Shown here: positions 20,128 to 29,772 of the stretch, piece after piece
Layout of the letters: the number at the start of each line of letters is the position of its first letter
Position numbering within the stretch: the stretch's first letter is position 1
Assembly (NCBI GenBank): GCA_017624495.1
Contig: JAGAMY010000020.1
Location: 26,699-90,698, forward strand
Source: Lachnospiraceae bacterium
GTDB taxonomy: Bacteria; Bacillota; Clostridia; Lachnospirales; Lachnospiraceae
Direction of reading: 5' to 3'
DNA length: 64,000 nt
Notes under the pieces: model-generated
Seen by the model: the letters and a program-made list of their open reading frames with translations, nothing else
The model's database searches: none
What the model was told of the DNA's origin: nothing
Program-made: the position numbers and the translations under genes

Positions 20128-20430
20128 TTAATTATTATATCTAAGCCCAGCATACATTAACATTATAAGTCCAATTATAAAACCTATTATAAAAGCAACA
20201 AAACTCCATTCGGAATTTGTAATACCTATGATTATACTCGTAATTAAAAGACCTGCACCAATTATGGTAACGCCTATTCCTGATATAATACAGAATGCTT
20301 TTTTATTTTCATTGGTTACTTTATCATAATGATAACTATGCAATAATGATATTTTTTCTTTTTTCCATATAAGATAACCAAAAACAATGAAAGTAAATCC
20401 TATTAGTCCTATAATAATCTCACCAATCAT
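20128..20430 (-). CDS. Small membrane protein, DUF3784-like, carried inside the group II intron
   Basis: 100 residues with a very good ribosome site (GGGAGGTGAG 3 nt before ATG). It has three hydrophobic segments: IIIGLIGFTFIVFGYLIW, IISGIGVTIIGAGLLITSII and FVAFIIGFIIGLIMLMYAGL. The HSYHYDKVTNENKKAFC stretch between the first two is like that of DUF3784 membrane proteins of Firmicutes. It lies 83 nt after the maturase stop and about 95 nt before domain V, so it is inside intron domain IV. It is not part of any known intron machinery and looks like cargo. Function unknown. Confidence 0.75.
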   Translation of the reverse strand: MIGEIIIGLIGFTFIVFGYLIWKKEKISLLHSYHYDKVTNENKKAFCIISGIGVTIIGAGLLITSIIIGITNSEWSFVAFIIGFIIGLIMLMYAGLRYNN

Positions 20431-20513
20431 AATCTCACCTCCCTATATATTTTAATTATATAAAATAATTTTGTAATTTCAAATAAGGAGCGTTTAAATT
20501 ACTTATTCAAGGT

Positions 20514-22460
20514 TTATTCATATTTATAACTAAGCTTAAGGCTCTTTCTTTCCTTAACAATAATGGGTAATTCCAATAATTGTCTTAGTCTATTTACCTT
20601 TCTTAATTCGGTTGATTTAATGTTTAGCAAATTGATATAATATTCAATCGTCTCAAGTTTGTTTGCATGTAGTAGTTTGTGAACATCTTTATCAACAAGT
20701 ACAAGATTTGAGTACTCATCAGTACCTCCTCTATGTTTCGCTTTCTTGTGGTGACAATGAATATCATCAACACTCAAAAACTCCTTGTTTGTAACATAAC
20801 ATTTGCCCCATTGAGCACTATATAAAGAAATTCTATTGTCATAATACTCAATGCTACTACTACCTATCTTTTGGTTCATTAGTTGATACATCATAGTACA
20901 ATTTATACCTAGCTTGTCGTGTATAATTGCACGACCTTCTTTGGTATAAGGACATATCCTTTGATTAAAAGCAATTGGATTTTTGAATTGCACATAATAG
21001 ATTGGATAAATAGGTTCTCTCGTCCCTTTGATATATCGCAAGGATTTTGATTTACCATATCTTTTCTTCTCTATGTCTGTTAAAGGTCGTCCTTGTTTAA
21101 CAAGTCGATTCCCTCTTTGTGTATTCAAACGATTATACATAATCCTATGATTTCGATTTTGAATTCTACTCAAATCGCTTGCAACATTCGTTGCTATACG
21201 ATAATAGTTTTGAATTCCTAATACCATTGAATTATATACAACTACTTCCTTAGCTTCTTTGTCAGAACCTTGATAACTACAAAACTTTTTAACTTGATTT
21301 GCTAACTTTTCACCCTTATCTTTAAGGGCTTTTTGACTTATGTGTGAATCTACAACATATTTTGAGTTTTTCTTCTTACGATGAACCTTAATACTAAAAC
21401 CAAGAAATTCCATACTCTTTTTACGAGTATTTACTATTCGAGTTTTCTCTTGTGAAATATCTAACTTCAATCTTTCTTTTAACCATTTTTCAATAGCTAT
21501 TTTTGATTTCAAAGCATCTTGCTCATTCTTACAAAAAATTCGAAAGTCGTCAGCATATCTCACAATCCATAACTCTTTTAGATTGGTACTTTCTCTTATT
21601 GCTCTATAACCATGTCCCCTATCGACCGTACCATTCTTTTGTGGTCTTTGACTATAATTGTCAGTCACTTTACTATATTGAAATTGACTTTCAACCCAAT
21701 GGTCTAGTTCGTTAAGAACTATATTGGCTAATAGTGGAGATAAAATCCCTCCTTGTGGAGTTCCTTTACTTGGCTTTATCAAAGTCCCATCGGGCATTTT
21801 GATAGGAGCTTTTAGTATTTGTCGAATTACATATATCAACTCTTTATCACGAATTCCTAATGCCCATATTTGTTTAATGAGCTTGCTATGGTCTACATTA
21901 TCAAAGAAACCTTTTATATCAAATTCAATTACATAATGCAAATTTGACATTTGTAACATTCGATAGGTTCTTGATATTGCATGCTCGACCGAGCGATTAG
22001 GTCTAAAACCAAAACTATTATTAGAAAATTTTGCTTCACATATAGGTTCCATTACTTGCTCAATGCATTGTTGGATTAACCTATCCCATATACATGGAAT
22101 TCCAAGTGGCCTTGTTGTTCCATTGGGTTTTGGAATTTCTTTTCTTCTAACGGGTTTTGGTCTATATCCATGTTTACTTCCTCGAACTATATATCTTACC
22201 ATCTCAACAACCTCATTTGGTTGCATTTTTGCTATATCTTTAATATTTCTATTATCAGTACCAGGAGTAATACTACCTCCATTGGTCTTGATGTTTCGAT
22301 AAGCAAGTAAGATATTGTTCTCACTTAGGATAATATCCATTAGTTTTGGAAATTCGGAGTTCTCTTTGCTTTTCTTATAAAGTTCATCATAGACATCTTG
22401 CATGTCATAGTATTCATTGTGTCTCAAACTATCAATACAATGTCTCGTATCTTTAGGCAT
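20514..22460 (-). CDS. ltrA: Group II intron-encoded reverse transcriptase/maturase with HNH endonuclease
   Basis: 648 residues and apparently intact. The reverse transcriptase core shows PNGTTRPLGIP, DIKGFFDNVDH, GTPQGGILSPLLANI and the catalytic box RYADDFRIF. A maturase X domain follows. The C-terminal endonuclease shows DIHCHHKKAKHRGG, YSNLVLVDKDVHKLLH, an HNH signature. Such proteins help splicing of their host intron and drive retrohoming into intronless alleles. The start at 22460 has GGAAGTGA upstream, partly buried in a hairpin. The intact active sites suggest the element is still mobile and that maturase supply is linked to dnaE expression. ltrA is used in the generic sense; the intron class is not assigned. 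Confidence 0.95.
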   Translation of the reverse strand: MPKDTRHCIDSLRHNEYYDMQDVYDELYKKSKENSEFPKLMDIILSENNILLAYRNIKTNGGSITPGTDNRNIKDIAKMQPNEVVEMVRYIVRGSKHGYRPKPVRRKEIPKPNGTTRPLGIPCIWDRLIQQCIEQVMEPICEAKFSNNSFGFRPNRSVEHAISRTYRMLQMSNLHYVIEFDIKGFFDNVDHSKLIKQIWALGIRDKELIYVIRQILKAPIKMPDGTLIKPSKGTPQGGILSPLLANIVLNELDHWVESQFQYSKVTDNYSQRPQKNGTVDRGHGYRAIRESTNLKELWIVRYADDFRIFCKNEQDALKSKIAIEKWLKERLKLDISQEKTRIVNTRKKSMEFLGFSIKVHRKKKNSKYVVDSHISQKALKDKGEKLANQVKKFCSYQGSDKEAKEVVVYNSMVLGIQNYYRIATNVASDLSRIQNRNHRIMYNRLNTQRGNRLVKQGRPLTDIEKKRYGKSKSLRYIKGTREPIYPIYYVQFKNPIAFNQRICPYTKEGRAIIHDKLGINCTMMYQLMNQKIGSSSIEYYDNRISLYSAQWGKCYVTNKEFLSVDDIHCHHKKAKHRGGTDEYSNLVLVDKDVHKLLHANKLETIEYYINLLNIKSTELRKVNRLRQLLELPIIVKERKSLKLSYKYE

Positions 22461-22462
22461 AG

Positions 22463-22492
22463 GGCTCTCACTTCCTTTCTTGAAAGTGAGCC
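22463..22492 (-). promoter_or_regulatory. Domain IVa-like hairpin covering the maturase ribosome site
   Basis: On the minus strand GGCTCACTT pairs with AAGTGAGAGCC (two extra bases in the second arm) just before the maturase ATG. The ribosome site GGAAG sits in the loop side and 3' arm. In the Ll.LtrB intron a comparable DIVa stem binds LtrA and represses its translation. The same role here is inferred. Confidence 0.5.
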
Positions 22493-22494
22493 TT

Positions 22495-23289
22495 TTTAGT
22501 CATACACGAAATCCCTATTGTGTTTGAATGAATGAATTTTTAATTTAGTTCTTAATAAAAGTTATAACGACTTGTGCCCATTCCTCCATCTTCATTACAA
22601 AGACTTCATAGGTTCGAACACTACTTTTCAGCATTGATTCGATTGCTTATTGTTCTTCGACAATCTATATTTTCAAATACTACTAGGAATATTCAAAAAT
22701 ACTCAATACATTTCCTCGTTCCAATAATTTCTACCTTTACATATACCCTTAGGTGCTCAATATAGGCCTGTTAGCTTGGATGTGCCTTTAACACAACAAG
22801 GTCTTTCATAACCAAGATTTTTACTCAACCTCACTAACACTATGTTGAAATAGCCCCTTATGTTTCCATAAGGTCGTATATAGACCCTTTAATTTCTCGA
22901 GTTCGTCAGTCGTTTTGACATACTCACCATAGGTATTTTATAGGCTTCCGACATATCACAAATCATATCTTTTACTTTAATCTTTCTTGGCGGGCGAGCT
23001 CTAGCTACTTTTGAACCAACCATACTCAATTATTTCATTAACTTAGACTTGCTTCTGCCGACTTTACCGAGCTTCATACAAAGTTCGTTTCCAAACAATG
23101 CATGTCGGAGTCTCAAAGAGTAAGTTTCAAAGCGTTACCTTATCATTCCTTACTTCGAAATTATTAGTTCTCCATCATTTGTTTTCGACATTCCAAATTG
23201 AATCCCTTTTTACTTGAACCAATATATAAGAATATCTATTCAAATAATGTGCTTCGCCTTTGTTTATTTAAGCGAAGAACGAGTCGCAC
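22495..23289 (-). ncRNA. 5' ribozyme portion of the group II intron (domains I-III)
   Basis: About 795 nt between the 5' splice site and the domain IV ORF. No gene is supported here. The length is on the long side for domains I-III. Apart from the GTGCGACTCG start I could not assign individual helices or exon-binding sites by eye. Confidence 0.7.
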
Positions 23290-25303
23290 CCTGATAGACA
23301 ATGCAGCCATAGGTAGGAGCTAAAATCGGCTCTAACTGCGGACAGTCATAGGCAATGGGACCTTCGCTGTTTTTTCCCCGGATATATGCCGGAATAAAGT
23401 CCATAGGACCCGGTCGGTACAGGGAAATTCCCGCAATGACATCTTCTAAATTCTGCGGTTTTAACTCCTTCATAAAGTTCTTCATTCCGGCACTTTCTAA
23501 CTGGAATACCCCTTCCGTTTTTCCTGTTCCTAAGGATTCTAAAACAGCTTTATCATCGAAATCGATATGGTCGATATCAATATTTATTCCATGACCTTTT
23601 TTCACCATTTTTACCGCATTTTGAATCACGGTTAAGGTTCTAAGACCTAAAAAGTCCATTTTCAAAAGCCCCAACTCTTCGATGGTCGTCATGGTAAACT
23701 GGGTGGTAATCATGCCGTCTGAACCTCTCGATAACGGTACATATTCATCCATTGGTTTCTGTGAAATCACCACGCCTGCCGCATGCATGGAGGTATGTCT
23801 GGGCAGTCCTTCTAAACGTTTAGACATATCAATTAAACGCTTAATACTCTCATCACTTTCATACATGGAACGAAGTTCTGGATTTATTTTTAGGGCTTTA
23901 TCAATGGTAATTCCCAGTTCATTTGGTATATTTTTGGCTATTGTATCCACAAAAGCATAGGGCAAATCCATCACACGACCAACGTCACGAATAACTCCCC
24001 TTGCCGCTAAAGTACCAAAGGTAACAATCTGTGTTACACAGTCTTTACCATATTTCTCGATAACATAATCAATTACTTCCTGCCGTCTTTCAAAGCAAAA
24101 ATCCACGTCAATATCGGGCATGGATATTCGCTCCGGATTTAAAAATCGTTCAAAAATCAGACTGTATTTTATCGGGTCAATATTGGTAATTCCTGTGGTA
24201 TAAGATACTAAACTTCCTGCTGCACTTCCTCGTCCGGGACCTACGATAATCCCATTTTCCCTTGCATAACGGATATAATCCCAAACAATTAGAAAATACT
24301 CCACATATCCCATGTCTTTAATAACATTTAATTCGTATTCTAATCTTGGTTTTAATTCCTCTGCATTATCAGGATAGCGTTCTTCTAAGCCATCGTAGCA
24401 GAGTTTTTCTAAATATTCATAGGTGGTATATCCATCCGGTACTGGGAAATTTGGCAGTTTTGTATTTCCAAATTCGATTTCCACATGACAGCGGTCTGCA
24501 ATTTTCTGTGTGTTTTCCACCGCCTCAATGGCATAAGGAAATAGGCGTTTCATTTCCTCTTCTGACTTGACATAATATTGTCCGCCTTCATAACGCATGC
24601 GGTTTTCATCGCTTAATTTTTTACCTGTCTGTAAACACAACAGTATATCATGAGGCTCTGCATCGGCTTCATAGGTGTAATGTACGTCATTGGTAGCAAC
24701 CAGTGCAATGCCTGTATCCTTTGACAAACGTAAAAGCTGCTGATTAACCGTCTGCTGCTCTGGAATCCCATGGTCCTGCAACTCTAAGTAAAAATTATCC
24801 TTTCCAAAGCAGTTCTGATATTTTAATGCTGTTTCTTTTGCTTCTTCATAAAAACCACGCACTAAATAACGCTGTACCTCTCCGGCAAGACAGGCACTTA
24901 AGGCAATAATCCCTTCATGATAAGTTTCTAAAACTTCCATGTCTACCCTTGGCTTGTAATAGTAACCATCCACAAATCCTTTAGATACAATTTTTACCAG
25001 ATTACTGTATCCGGTGTTGTTTTCCGCTAATAAAACCAAATGGTAATAGCGGTCTTCGCCGTGGGTGTTTTCTCTGTCAAAACGGGAATTGGGGGCAACG
25101 TATACTTCACAGCCTAGTACGGGGTTGATTCCGGCAGCCGTGGCAGCTTTGTAGAAGTCAATGACACCGTACATGACACCGTGGTCGGTAATAGCTGCGG
25201 CGGTCATGCCAAGTTCTTTGACCCTTGCAACGTATTCTTTTATTTTGTTCGAGCCGTCAAGAAGACTGTACTCGGTATGCACGTGTAAGTGTGTAAATGA
25301 CAT
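23290..25303 (-). CDS. dnaE: DNA polymerase III alpha subunit DnaE, exon 1 (N-terminal part)
   Basis: Exon 1 encodes 671 residues plus the first base of a Glu codon. The PHP domain opens with FTHLHVHTEYSLLDG. The polymerase region has GPGRGSAAGS, the catalytic PDIDVDF near residue 396 and the third catalytic Asp in KMDFLGLRTL near 549. So all three active-site aspartates are in exon 1, and the break falls later in the fingers. Without splicing the frame reads eight intron-encoded residues after VYQ and a following Lys then stops, giving a truncated polymerase. GGAG lies upstream of the ATG at 25303. A possible -10 (TATACT) lies about 45 nt upstream. The gene begins beside the compound palindromic repeat. 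Confidence 0.94.
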
Positions 25304-25479
25304 ATTTTTAACTCCATTTCTGTTAATGGTTTTAGTATAACTTATGAGAGGGTGGGAAGTCTATAAGAAATAAATTACGTTTTGACGATGCAGTTTATCC
25401 CGAAATGCCGGAGTGAAACGAACGGCAGACGAACACTGTGTGGCTAAGTTTCCGTCCAGTATAAAAGGTATTGGAATTT

Positions 25480-25531
25480 GGTAAAAAGAGCCGGGGACTG
25501 TGCAACGGCAGAGTGTCCGGCTCTTTTTACC
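25480..25531. terminator. 15-bp perfect stem-loop inside the compound repeat
   Basis: GGTAAAAAGAGCCGG (25480-25494) pairs perfectly with CCGGCTCTTTTTACC (25517-25531) across 22 nt. The T5/A5 tracts are within the stem on both strands, so it could end transcripts from either side. It lies upstream of dnaE. Confidence 0.5.
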
Positions 25532-25575
25532 AGATTTACATTTTGTAACCGGACTGGGATATTGGCTATGGTACG

Positions 25576-25718
25576 TCTGCCTGGGTTACGAAAGGATTTA
25601 GGGATAATCTACATCGAAACCTCCACAGGTAGATGACGCCAGAACACTTACGGCTACATCTCTACTCTATGGAGATTTTGATGCATATTATCCCAGAATT
25701 CCTCGTAACCCAGGCAGA
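25576..25718. repeat. Middle palindromic module of copy 1
   Basis: TCTGCCTGGGTTACGA (25576-25591) has its exact reverse complement at 25703-25718. Between them a further pairing is possible: GGATAATCTACATCGAAACC on one side with a near complement containing ATTTTGATGCATATTATCC on the other. The outer ends also share CCGGACTGG/CCAGTCCGG. Confidence 0.7.
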
Positions 25719-25839
25719 CACGTCCTACGCTCTCCAGTCCGGTATCACAGCGTAAATCAGTAAAGCAGGCAGGGGGAGTAGCTCTGTGGAATTGGTAGTG
25801 AAAAGTAGTGTTTCTTACATTTTCTAAACGAATAGTTAT

Positions 25840-25913
25840 GCGCAAACATGGACGTTTGCGCAAGAATCCGCCACGGCATGGACGCCGTGTCGGATTCGGT
25901 AACGAACGTTGCC
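25840..25913. repeat. Core triple-hairpin of the compound repeat
   Basis: Three adjacent hairpins: GCGCAAAC/GTTTGCGC with loop ATGGAC (25840-25861); GAATCCGxCACGGC/GCCGTGxCGGATTC with the same loop ATGGAC (25864-25897); and GGTAAC/GTTGCC with loop GAAC (25898-25913). The same three occur at 63866-63939 in the other orientation, with paired base changes. Confidence 0.85.
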
Positions 25914-26096
25914 ACTATATAAATGAAAATGTATAGAAACCCTCTTTTCACGGACTTCCACAGAACTGCTCCCCCTGCCTGTTTTACTGACTTCATACAC
26001 TATGAATACCGGACGGAAACCTATCCACACAATGCACGTCTGCCGGAAGCTTCGCACCGACATTCCGGGATAAACATGCATCGCTAAACCGTAACT

Positions 26097-27275
26097 CTAC
26101 TTCTCAATCCGTGCAACTCCTGTCTCAATCGCAGCCTTAGAAACAGCCTCCGCAACAGCCTTTGCAACTCTCTTATCAAACGGATTTGGAATAATATAAT
26201 CCGCATTTAATTCATCATCCGTAATCAGATTTGCAATCGCATATGCTGCTGCAACTTTCATTTCATCATTGATATCAGAAGCTCTTACATCCAAAGTACC
26301 TCTAAAAATACCCGGAAATGCAAGTACATTGTTAATCTGGTTCGGGAAGTCGCTTCTTCCTGTTCCTACTACTGCTGCACCTGCTGCCTTTGCTAATTCC
26401 GGCATAATTTCAGGAACCGGATTTGCCATTGGGAAAAGGATTGGATTTGGTGCCATGGTTTTTACCATTTCTTCGGTAACAGTTCCCGGTGCAGATACAC
26501 CGATAAATACATCTGCTCCTTTAATTACCTCTGCTAATGTGCCCTTTTCCATATTGCGGTTAGAAATCTTTGCCATTTCCTGTTTTTCTTCATTTAAGCC
26601 TTCACGACCTTCGTAAATTGCACCTGTACGGTCACACATAATCACATTTTTCAAACCAAAACTAATTAATAACTTGATAATTGCAATACCTGCTGCACCT
26701 GCACCGGAGGTAACAACTTTGATTTCTTCTAATTTTCTTCCTGTAAGCTTTAATGCATTTAACATCGCTGCTGCTACAACTACTGCAGTACCATGCTGGT
26801 CATCATGGAAAATTGGAATATCACATTTTTCCTTTAACTGACGCTCGATTTCAAAACATCTTGGCGCAGAAATATCCTCTAAATTCACCCCACCAAAGCT
26901 GCCTGCTAAAAGCTCAACTGTGCGGACGATTTCCTCTACGCTCTTACTGCGTACACATAAAGGAAATGCATCTACACCACCAAATTCTTTAAAAAGTACA
27001 CATTTTCCTTCCATAACCGGCATACCTGCTTCCGCTCCGATATCTCCAAGTCCAAGTACTGCTGTTCCATCTGTGACAACAGCCACCATGTTTCCACGGC
27101 GTGTATACTTATAAGATAAATCCACATCTTTAGAAATCTCCAGACATGGCTCAGCAACTCCCGGTGTATACGCTACAGACAAATCTTCCGGTGTTTCTAC
27201 TTTCGCTCTGCTGATAACTTCAATTTTTCCATTCCATTCTTCATGCTGTTTTAATGCAAATTCTTTTTTATCCAT
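26097..27275 (-). CDS. Malic enzyme (malate dehydrogenase, decarboxylating)
   Basis: 392 residues, the short bacterial form. It converts malate to pyruvate and CO2 with NAD(P). Motifs: EVISRAKVETPEDLSVAYTPG region at the N-terminus, TDGTAVLGLGDIGAEAGMPVMEGK region, FHDDQHGTAVVV, and the nucleotide-binding VVTSGAGAAGIAI. I placed the start at 27275, where GGAGGAAGATAAA precedes ATG; a longer frame upstream has no ribosome site. Cofactor preference is not readable. The stop codon is directly followed by the compound palindromic repeat, which may form its 3' end. Confidence 0.92.
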   Translation of the reverse strand: MDKKEFALKQHEEWNGKIEVISRAKVETPEDLSVAYTPGVAEPCLEISKDVDLSYKYTRRGNMVAVVTDGTAVLGLGDIGAEAGMPVMEGKCVLFKEFGGVDAFPLCVRSKSVEEIVRTVELLAGSFGGVNLEDISAPRCFEIERQLKEKCDIPIFHDDQHGTAVVVAAAMLNALKLTGRKLEEIKVVTSGAGAAGIAIIKLLISFGLKNVIMCDRTGAIYEGREGLNEEKQEMAKISNRNMEKGTLAEVIKGADVFIGVSAPGTVTEEMVKTMAPNPILFPMANPVPEIMPELAKAAGAAVVGTGRSDFPNQINNVLAFPGIFRGTLDVRASDINDEMKVAAAYAIANLITDDELNADYIIPNPFDKRVAKAVAEAVSKAAIETGVARIEK

Positions 27276-27337
27276 TTTATCTTCCTCCAAAAAAATACTA
27301 TGTATAGTGTATAGCAATTCCAACGCTTTTGCAAATG

Positions 27338-27371
27338 AAAAAATGACCAGATTTTACTCCGGTCATTTTTT
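27338..27371 (-). terminator. Terminator after glycogen phosphorylase gene
   Basis: AAAAAATGACC and GGTCATTTTTT form a stem of about 10 bp with a 12-nt loop and flanking T-run, immediately after the stop at 27378. Confidence 0.75.
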
Positions 27372-27377
27372 TAACAA

Positions 27378-29636
27378 TTAATTTAATTTCCAAACGTCCT
27401 CATTATACTGTGCAATGGTTCTGTCGGATGAGAAGAATCCTGCTTTGCTGATGTTTACAAGCATTTTCTTTGCCCATGCTTTTCTGTCTTCGTACTCTTT
27501 TAATGCTTTTTCTTTTTCTGCTGCATAGGATTCTAAATCCAGTAAGGTCATAAACCAGTCTTTATTTAATAATTCATTGTAAAGACGTTCTAAGTTTTCT
27601 TTCTGTCCGATAGCTAATAATTCCTTGCTTACGATAAAGTCTACAGCTTTTTTGATTTTTGCATCTTTTTCATAGAAATCTTTAGATACATAATCTGCCT
27701 TTGCGTAATGTTCGATTACGGTATCGCTAGATTCACCGAAAATGTAAATGTTATCATCGCCAACTAATTCCGCAATTTCCACATTTGCACCATCCATTGT
27801 ACCTAATGTGATAGCACCGTTTAACATAAATTTCATATTGCCTGTTCCGCTGGCTTCTTTAGAAGCTAAGGAAATCTGCTCGTGAATATCTGCTGCAGGA
27901 ATTAATTTTTCTGCTAAAGTTACATTGTAGTTTTCTACCATAACTACATTTAAGTATGGAGAAACCTCCGGGTCATTGTTAATTAACTGCTGTAAGCAGA
28001 GAATTAAGTGAATGATGTCCTTTGCAATGGTGTATGCAGGAGCTGCTTTTGCACCGAAAATAACAGTAATTGGTGTAGATGGCTTTTTGCCCTCTTTGAT
28101 TTCAAAATATTTCTGAATCACATACAATGCGTTCATCTGCTGTCTCTTGTACTCATGCAGACGTTTAATCTGGATATCAAAGATGGAATTTTCATTTAAT
28201 TCAATACCCTGTGTACGTTTTAAATAATTCTTTAATTCTGCTTTACGGGCTGTTTTTACTCCTAAGAAACGGTCTAATACAGCATCATCATTTGCAAAAT
28301 CTGCAAGTTTTTCTAATTCCTTTGCATCCTTTTTAAAGCCCGGTCCAATCAGCTCTTCGATTAATTTTGCAAGCTGTGGATTGCAGTGTAATAACCAGCG
28401 GCGGAAGGTGATACCATTGGTCTTATTGTTGAATTTTTCCGGATAAAGTTTGTAGAAGTTATTTAACTCGGAATTTTTCAAAATTTCTGTGTGTAAGTAA
28501 GCCACACCATTTACACTGTAACCATAGTGGATGTCAATATGTGCCATGTGTACACGTTTTTCATCATCAATGATGTAAACGGATTTATCATCAAATTTCT
28601 TCATGACACGGCTGTTTAATTCATAAATAATTGGCATTAACTGTGGTACAACCTTATCTAAATAGTGAATTGGCCATTTTTCCAAAGCTTCTGCAAGGAT
28701 GGTATGGTTGGTATATGCGCAAGTCTTTGATACAATTTCAATGGCTTCATCCATCAAAATACCACGCTCCATTAATAAACGAATGAGTTCAGGAATTACC
28801 ATGGTTGGATGTGTATCGTTTATCTGGATGGTTGCATAATCTGCTAAGTCATGCAAATTGCAGCCTCTTTCTACCGCTTCGTCTAAAATCAGTCTTGCAC
28901 CGCTGCTTACCATGAAATACTGCTGGTATACACGAAGCATGCGTCCTGCATCATCACTGTCATCCGGGTATAAGAATAATGTTAAGTTTCTTGCAATATC
29001 ATTTTTATCAAAGTTGATGCTATCATCCTTTACCATACTTTCATCAATGGATTCCACATCAAATAAATGCAGTTTTGTAGTTCTGTTATCGTAACCGGTT
29101 ACATCGATATCATACATTCTGGAGTTTAAAGTAAATCCGCCAAACTGTACCGGATAAACCACATCTGTTTTTGTCAGCCAGCTTTCTTTTTCAATCCATG
29201 GGTTTGGTGTTTCGTGCTGTAAGTTTTTGTCAAAAACCTGCTTGAAAAGTCCGTAGTGATAGTTTAATCCAATACCATCTCCGTTTAAACCAAGGGTTGC
29301 AATGGAGTCTAAGAAACAAGCGGCAAGTCTTCCAAGTCCACCGTTTCCTAAGGATGGTTCCGGCTCAACTTCTTCAATTTCACTCATGTTTTTACCATTT
29401 GCTTCTAAAAGCTCTTTTACCTCATCATAAATCCCAAGATTGATTAAGTTGTTAGATAACAATTTTCCAATTAAGAACTCTGCGGAAATATAGTACAATT
29501 TTTTCTTTCCGTCTTTACTTTCCTTTGTCTTTGCCATGCTTTTTGTCATTTCCAACAAAGCAAAATACAGTTCTTCATTGGTACAGTCTTTGATTTCCTT
29601 GTTACATCTGTTTTTCACGATCTCTTTTAAATTCAT
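27378..29636 (-). CDS. glgP: Glycogen/maltodextrin phosphorylase (GT35)
   Basis: 752 residues from the ATG at 29636, which has GGAGGGAATC in front. The enzyme releases glucose 1-phosphate from alpha-1,4-glucans using pyridoxal phosphate. Visible family segments include [61 protein letters not shown] and the PLP-lysine region [15 protein letters not shown]. The length is shorter than the E. coli glycogen enzyme and typical for Clostridia. The upstream promoter region contains a 16-nt block identical to one before the alpha-galactoside binding protein gene. Confidence 0.95.
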   Translation of the reverse strand: MNLKEIVKNRCNKEIKDCTNEELYFALLEMTKSMAKTKESKDGKKKLYYISAEFLIGKLLSNNLINLGIYDEVKELLEANGKNMSEIEEVEPEPSLGNGGLGRLAACFLDSIATLGLNGDGIGLNYHYGLFKQVFDKNLQHETPNPWIEKESWLTKTDVVYPVQFGGFTLNSRMYDIDVTGYDNRTTKLHLFDVESIDESMVKDDSINFDKNDIARNLTLFLYPDDSDDAGRMLRVYQQYFMVSSGARLILDEAVERGCNLHDLADYATIQINDTHPTMVIPELIRLLMERGILMDEAIEIVSKTCAYTNHTILAEALEKWPIHYLDKVVPQLMPIIYELNSRVMKKFDDKSVYIIDDEKRVHMAHIDIHYGYSVNGVAYLHTEILKNSELNNFYKLYPEKFNNKTNGITFRRWLLHCNPQLAKLIEELIGPGFKKDAKELEKLADFANDDAVLDRFLGVKTARKAELKNYLKRTQGIELNENSIFDIQIKRLHEYKRQQMNALYVIQKYFEIKEGKKPSTPITVIFGAKAAPAYTIAKDIIHLILCLQQLINNDPEVSPYLNVVMVENYNVTLAEKLIPAADIHEQISLASKEASGTGNMKFMLNGAITLGTMDGANVEIAELVGDDNIYIFGESSDTVIEHYAKADYVSKDFYEKDAKIKKAVDFIVSKELLAIGQKENLERLYNELLNKDWFMTLLDLESYAAEKEKALKEYEDRKAWAKKMLVNISKAGFFSSDRTIAQYNEDVWKLN

Positions 29637-29670
29637 GATTCCCTCCAAAAATTGTTTTTTTGTTTTATGT

Positions 29671-29686
29671 TGAGTTTATTATATCC
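29671..29686 (-). promoter_or_regulatory. glgP promoter -10 region with a conserved 16-nt block
   Basis: On the minus strand GGATATAATAAACTCA contains a perfect -10 TATAAT (29678-29683), about 42 nt before the start codon. The identical 16 nt occur at 38224-38239. No good -35 is seen at 17 bp, which suggests a needed activator. Confidence 0.5.
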
Positions 29687-29772
29687 ACATACTTCCTGTT
29701 TTTCTTGTAATATTCGGGCAAAAAGTAGTACAATACTATCATATCGGATGTTTTTTTAAGGAGGATGCCTAT

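Larger units (their letters stand above)
19951..23289 (-). mobile_element. Group II intron (3339 nt) inserted in dnaE
   Basis: The element starts on the minus strand with GTGCGACTCG, matching the group II 5' consensus, and ends CTATCACTAT, matching the 3' AY rule. A clear domain V hairpin lies about 50 nt from the 3' end, and a domain VI with a candidate branch A 8 nt from the end. The host gene reading frame is closed by the intron (exon 1 would end after ...VYQGATRSSLK) and reopened exactly by its removal, with insertion after the first base of a Glu codon. Domain IV holds two ORFs: the RT/maturase at 20514 and a small membrane protein at 20128. The 5' ribozyme part (22495-23289) holds no credible gene. 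I could not assign EBS/IBS pairings by eye. Confidence 0.95.
25380..26095. repeat. Compound palindromic repeat, copy 1 (about 715 bp)
   Basis: This stretch between dnaE and the malic enzyme gene holds no credible gene. It is built of nested inverted repeats. Outer arms: 25383-25460 and 26009-26093 are imperfect reverse complements (shared TTTATCCCG, GGCAGACG, TGTGTGG, TTTCCGTCC). A second pair, with CAGGCAGGGGGAG and AAAATGTA boxes, flanks a core of three hairpins (25840-25913). A middle module (25570-25720) and a 15-bp stem at 25480-25531 fill the left half. The element begins 2 nt after the malic enzyme stop. A second copy in inverted orientation begins at about 63690. Short frames within it are by-products of the palindromes. 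Confidence 0.88.

Noticed and set aside
22574-22765. A 63-codon plus-strand frame within the intron 5' part
   Set aside because: It lies on the strand opposite to the ribozyme RNA, with no ribosome site; the region is explained by intron domains.
18485-25303. dnaE as a pseudogene, or as an intein-split gene
   Set aside because: The break coincides exactly with group II intron ends, splicing restores the frame, and stops occur right inside the insert, so neither decay nor an intein fits.
25840-25913. CRISPR-like array
   Set aside because: Only three adjacent, different hairpins are present, without equal repeats and spacers.
25654-26081. Short minus-strand open frames of 69 to 81 codons in the compound repeat
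   Set aside because: They read through palindromic DNA, overlap each other in different frames, and lack ribosome sites.
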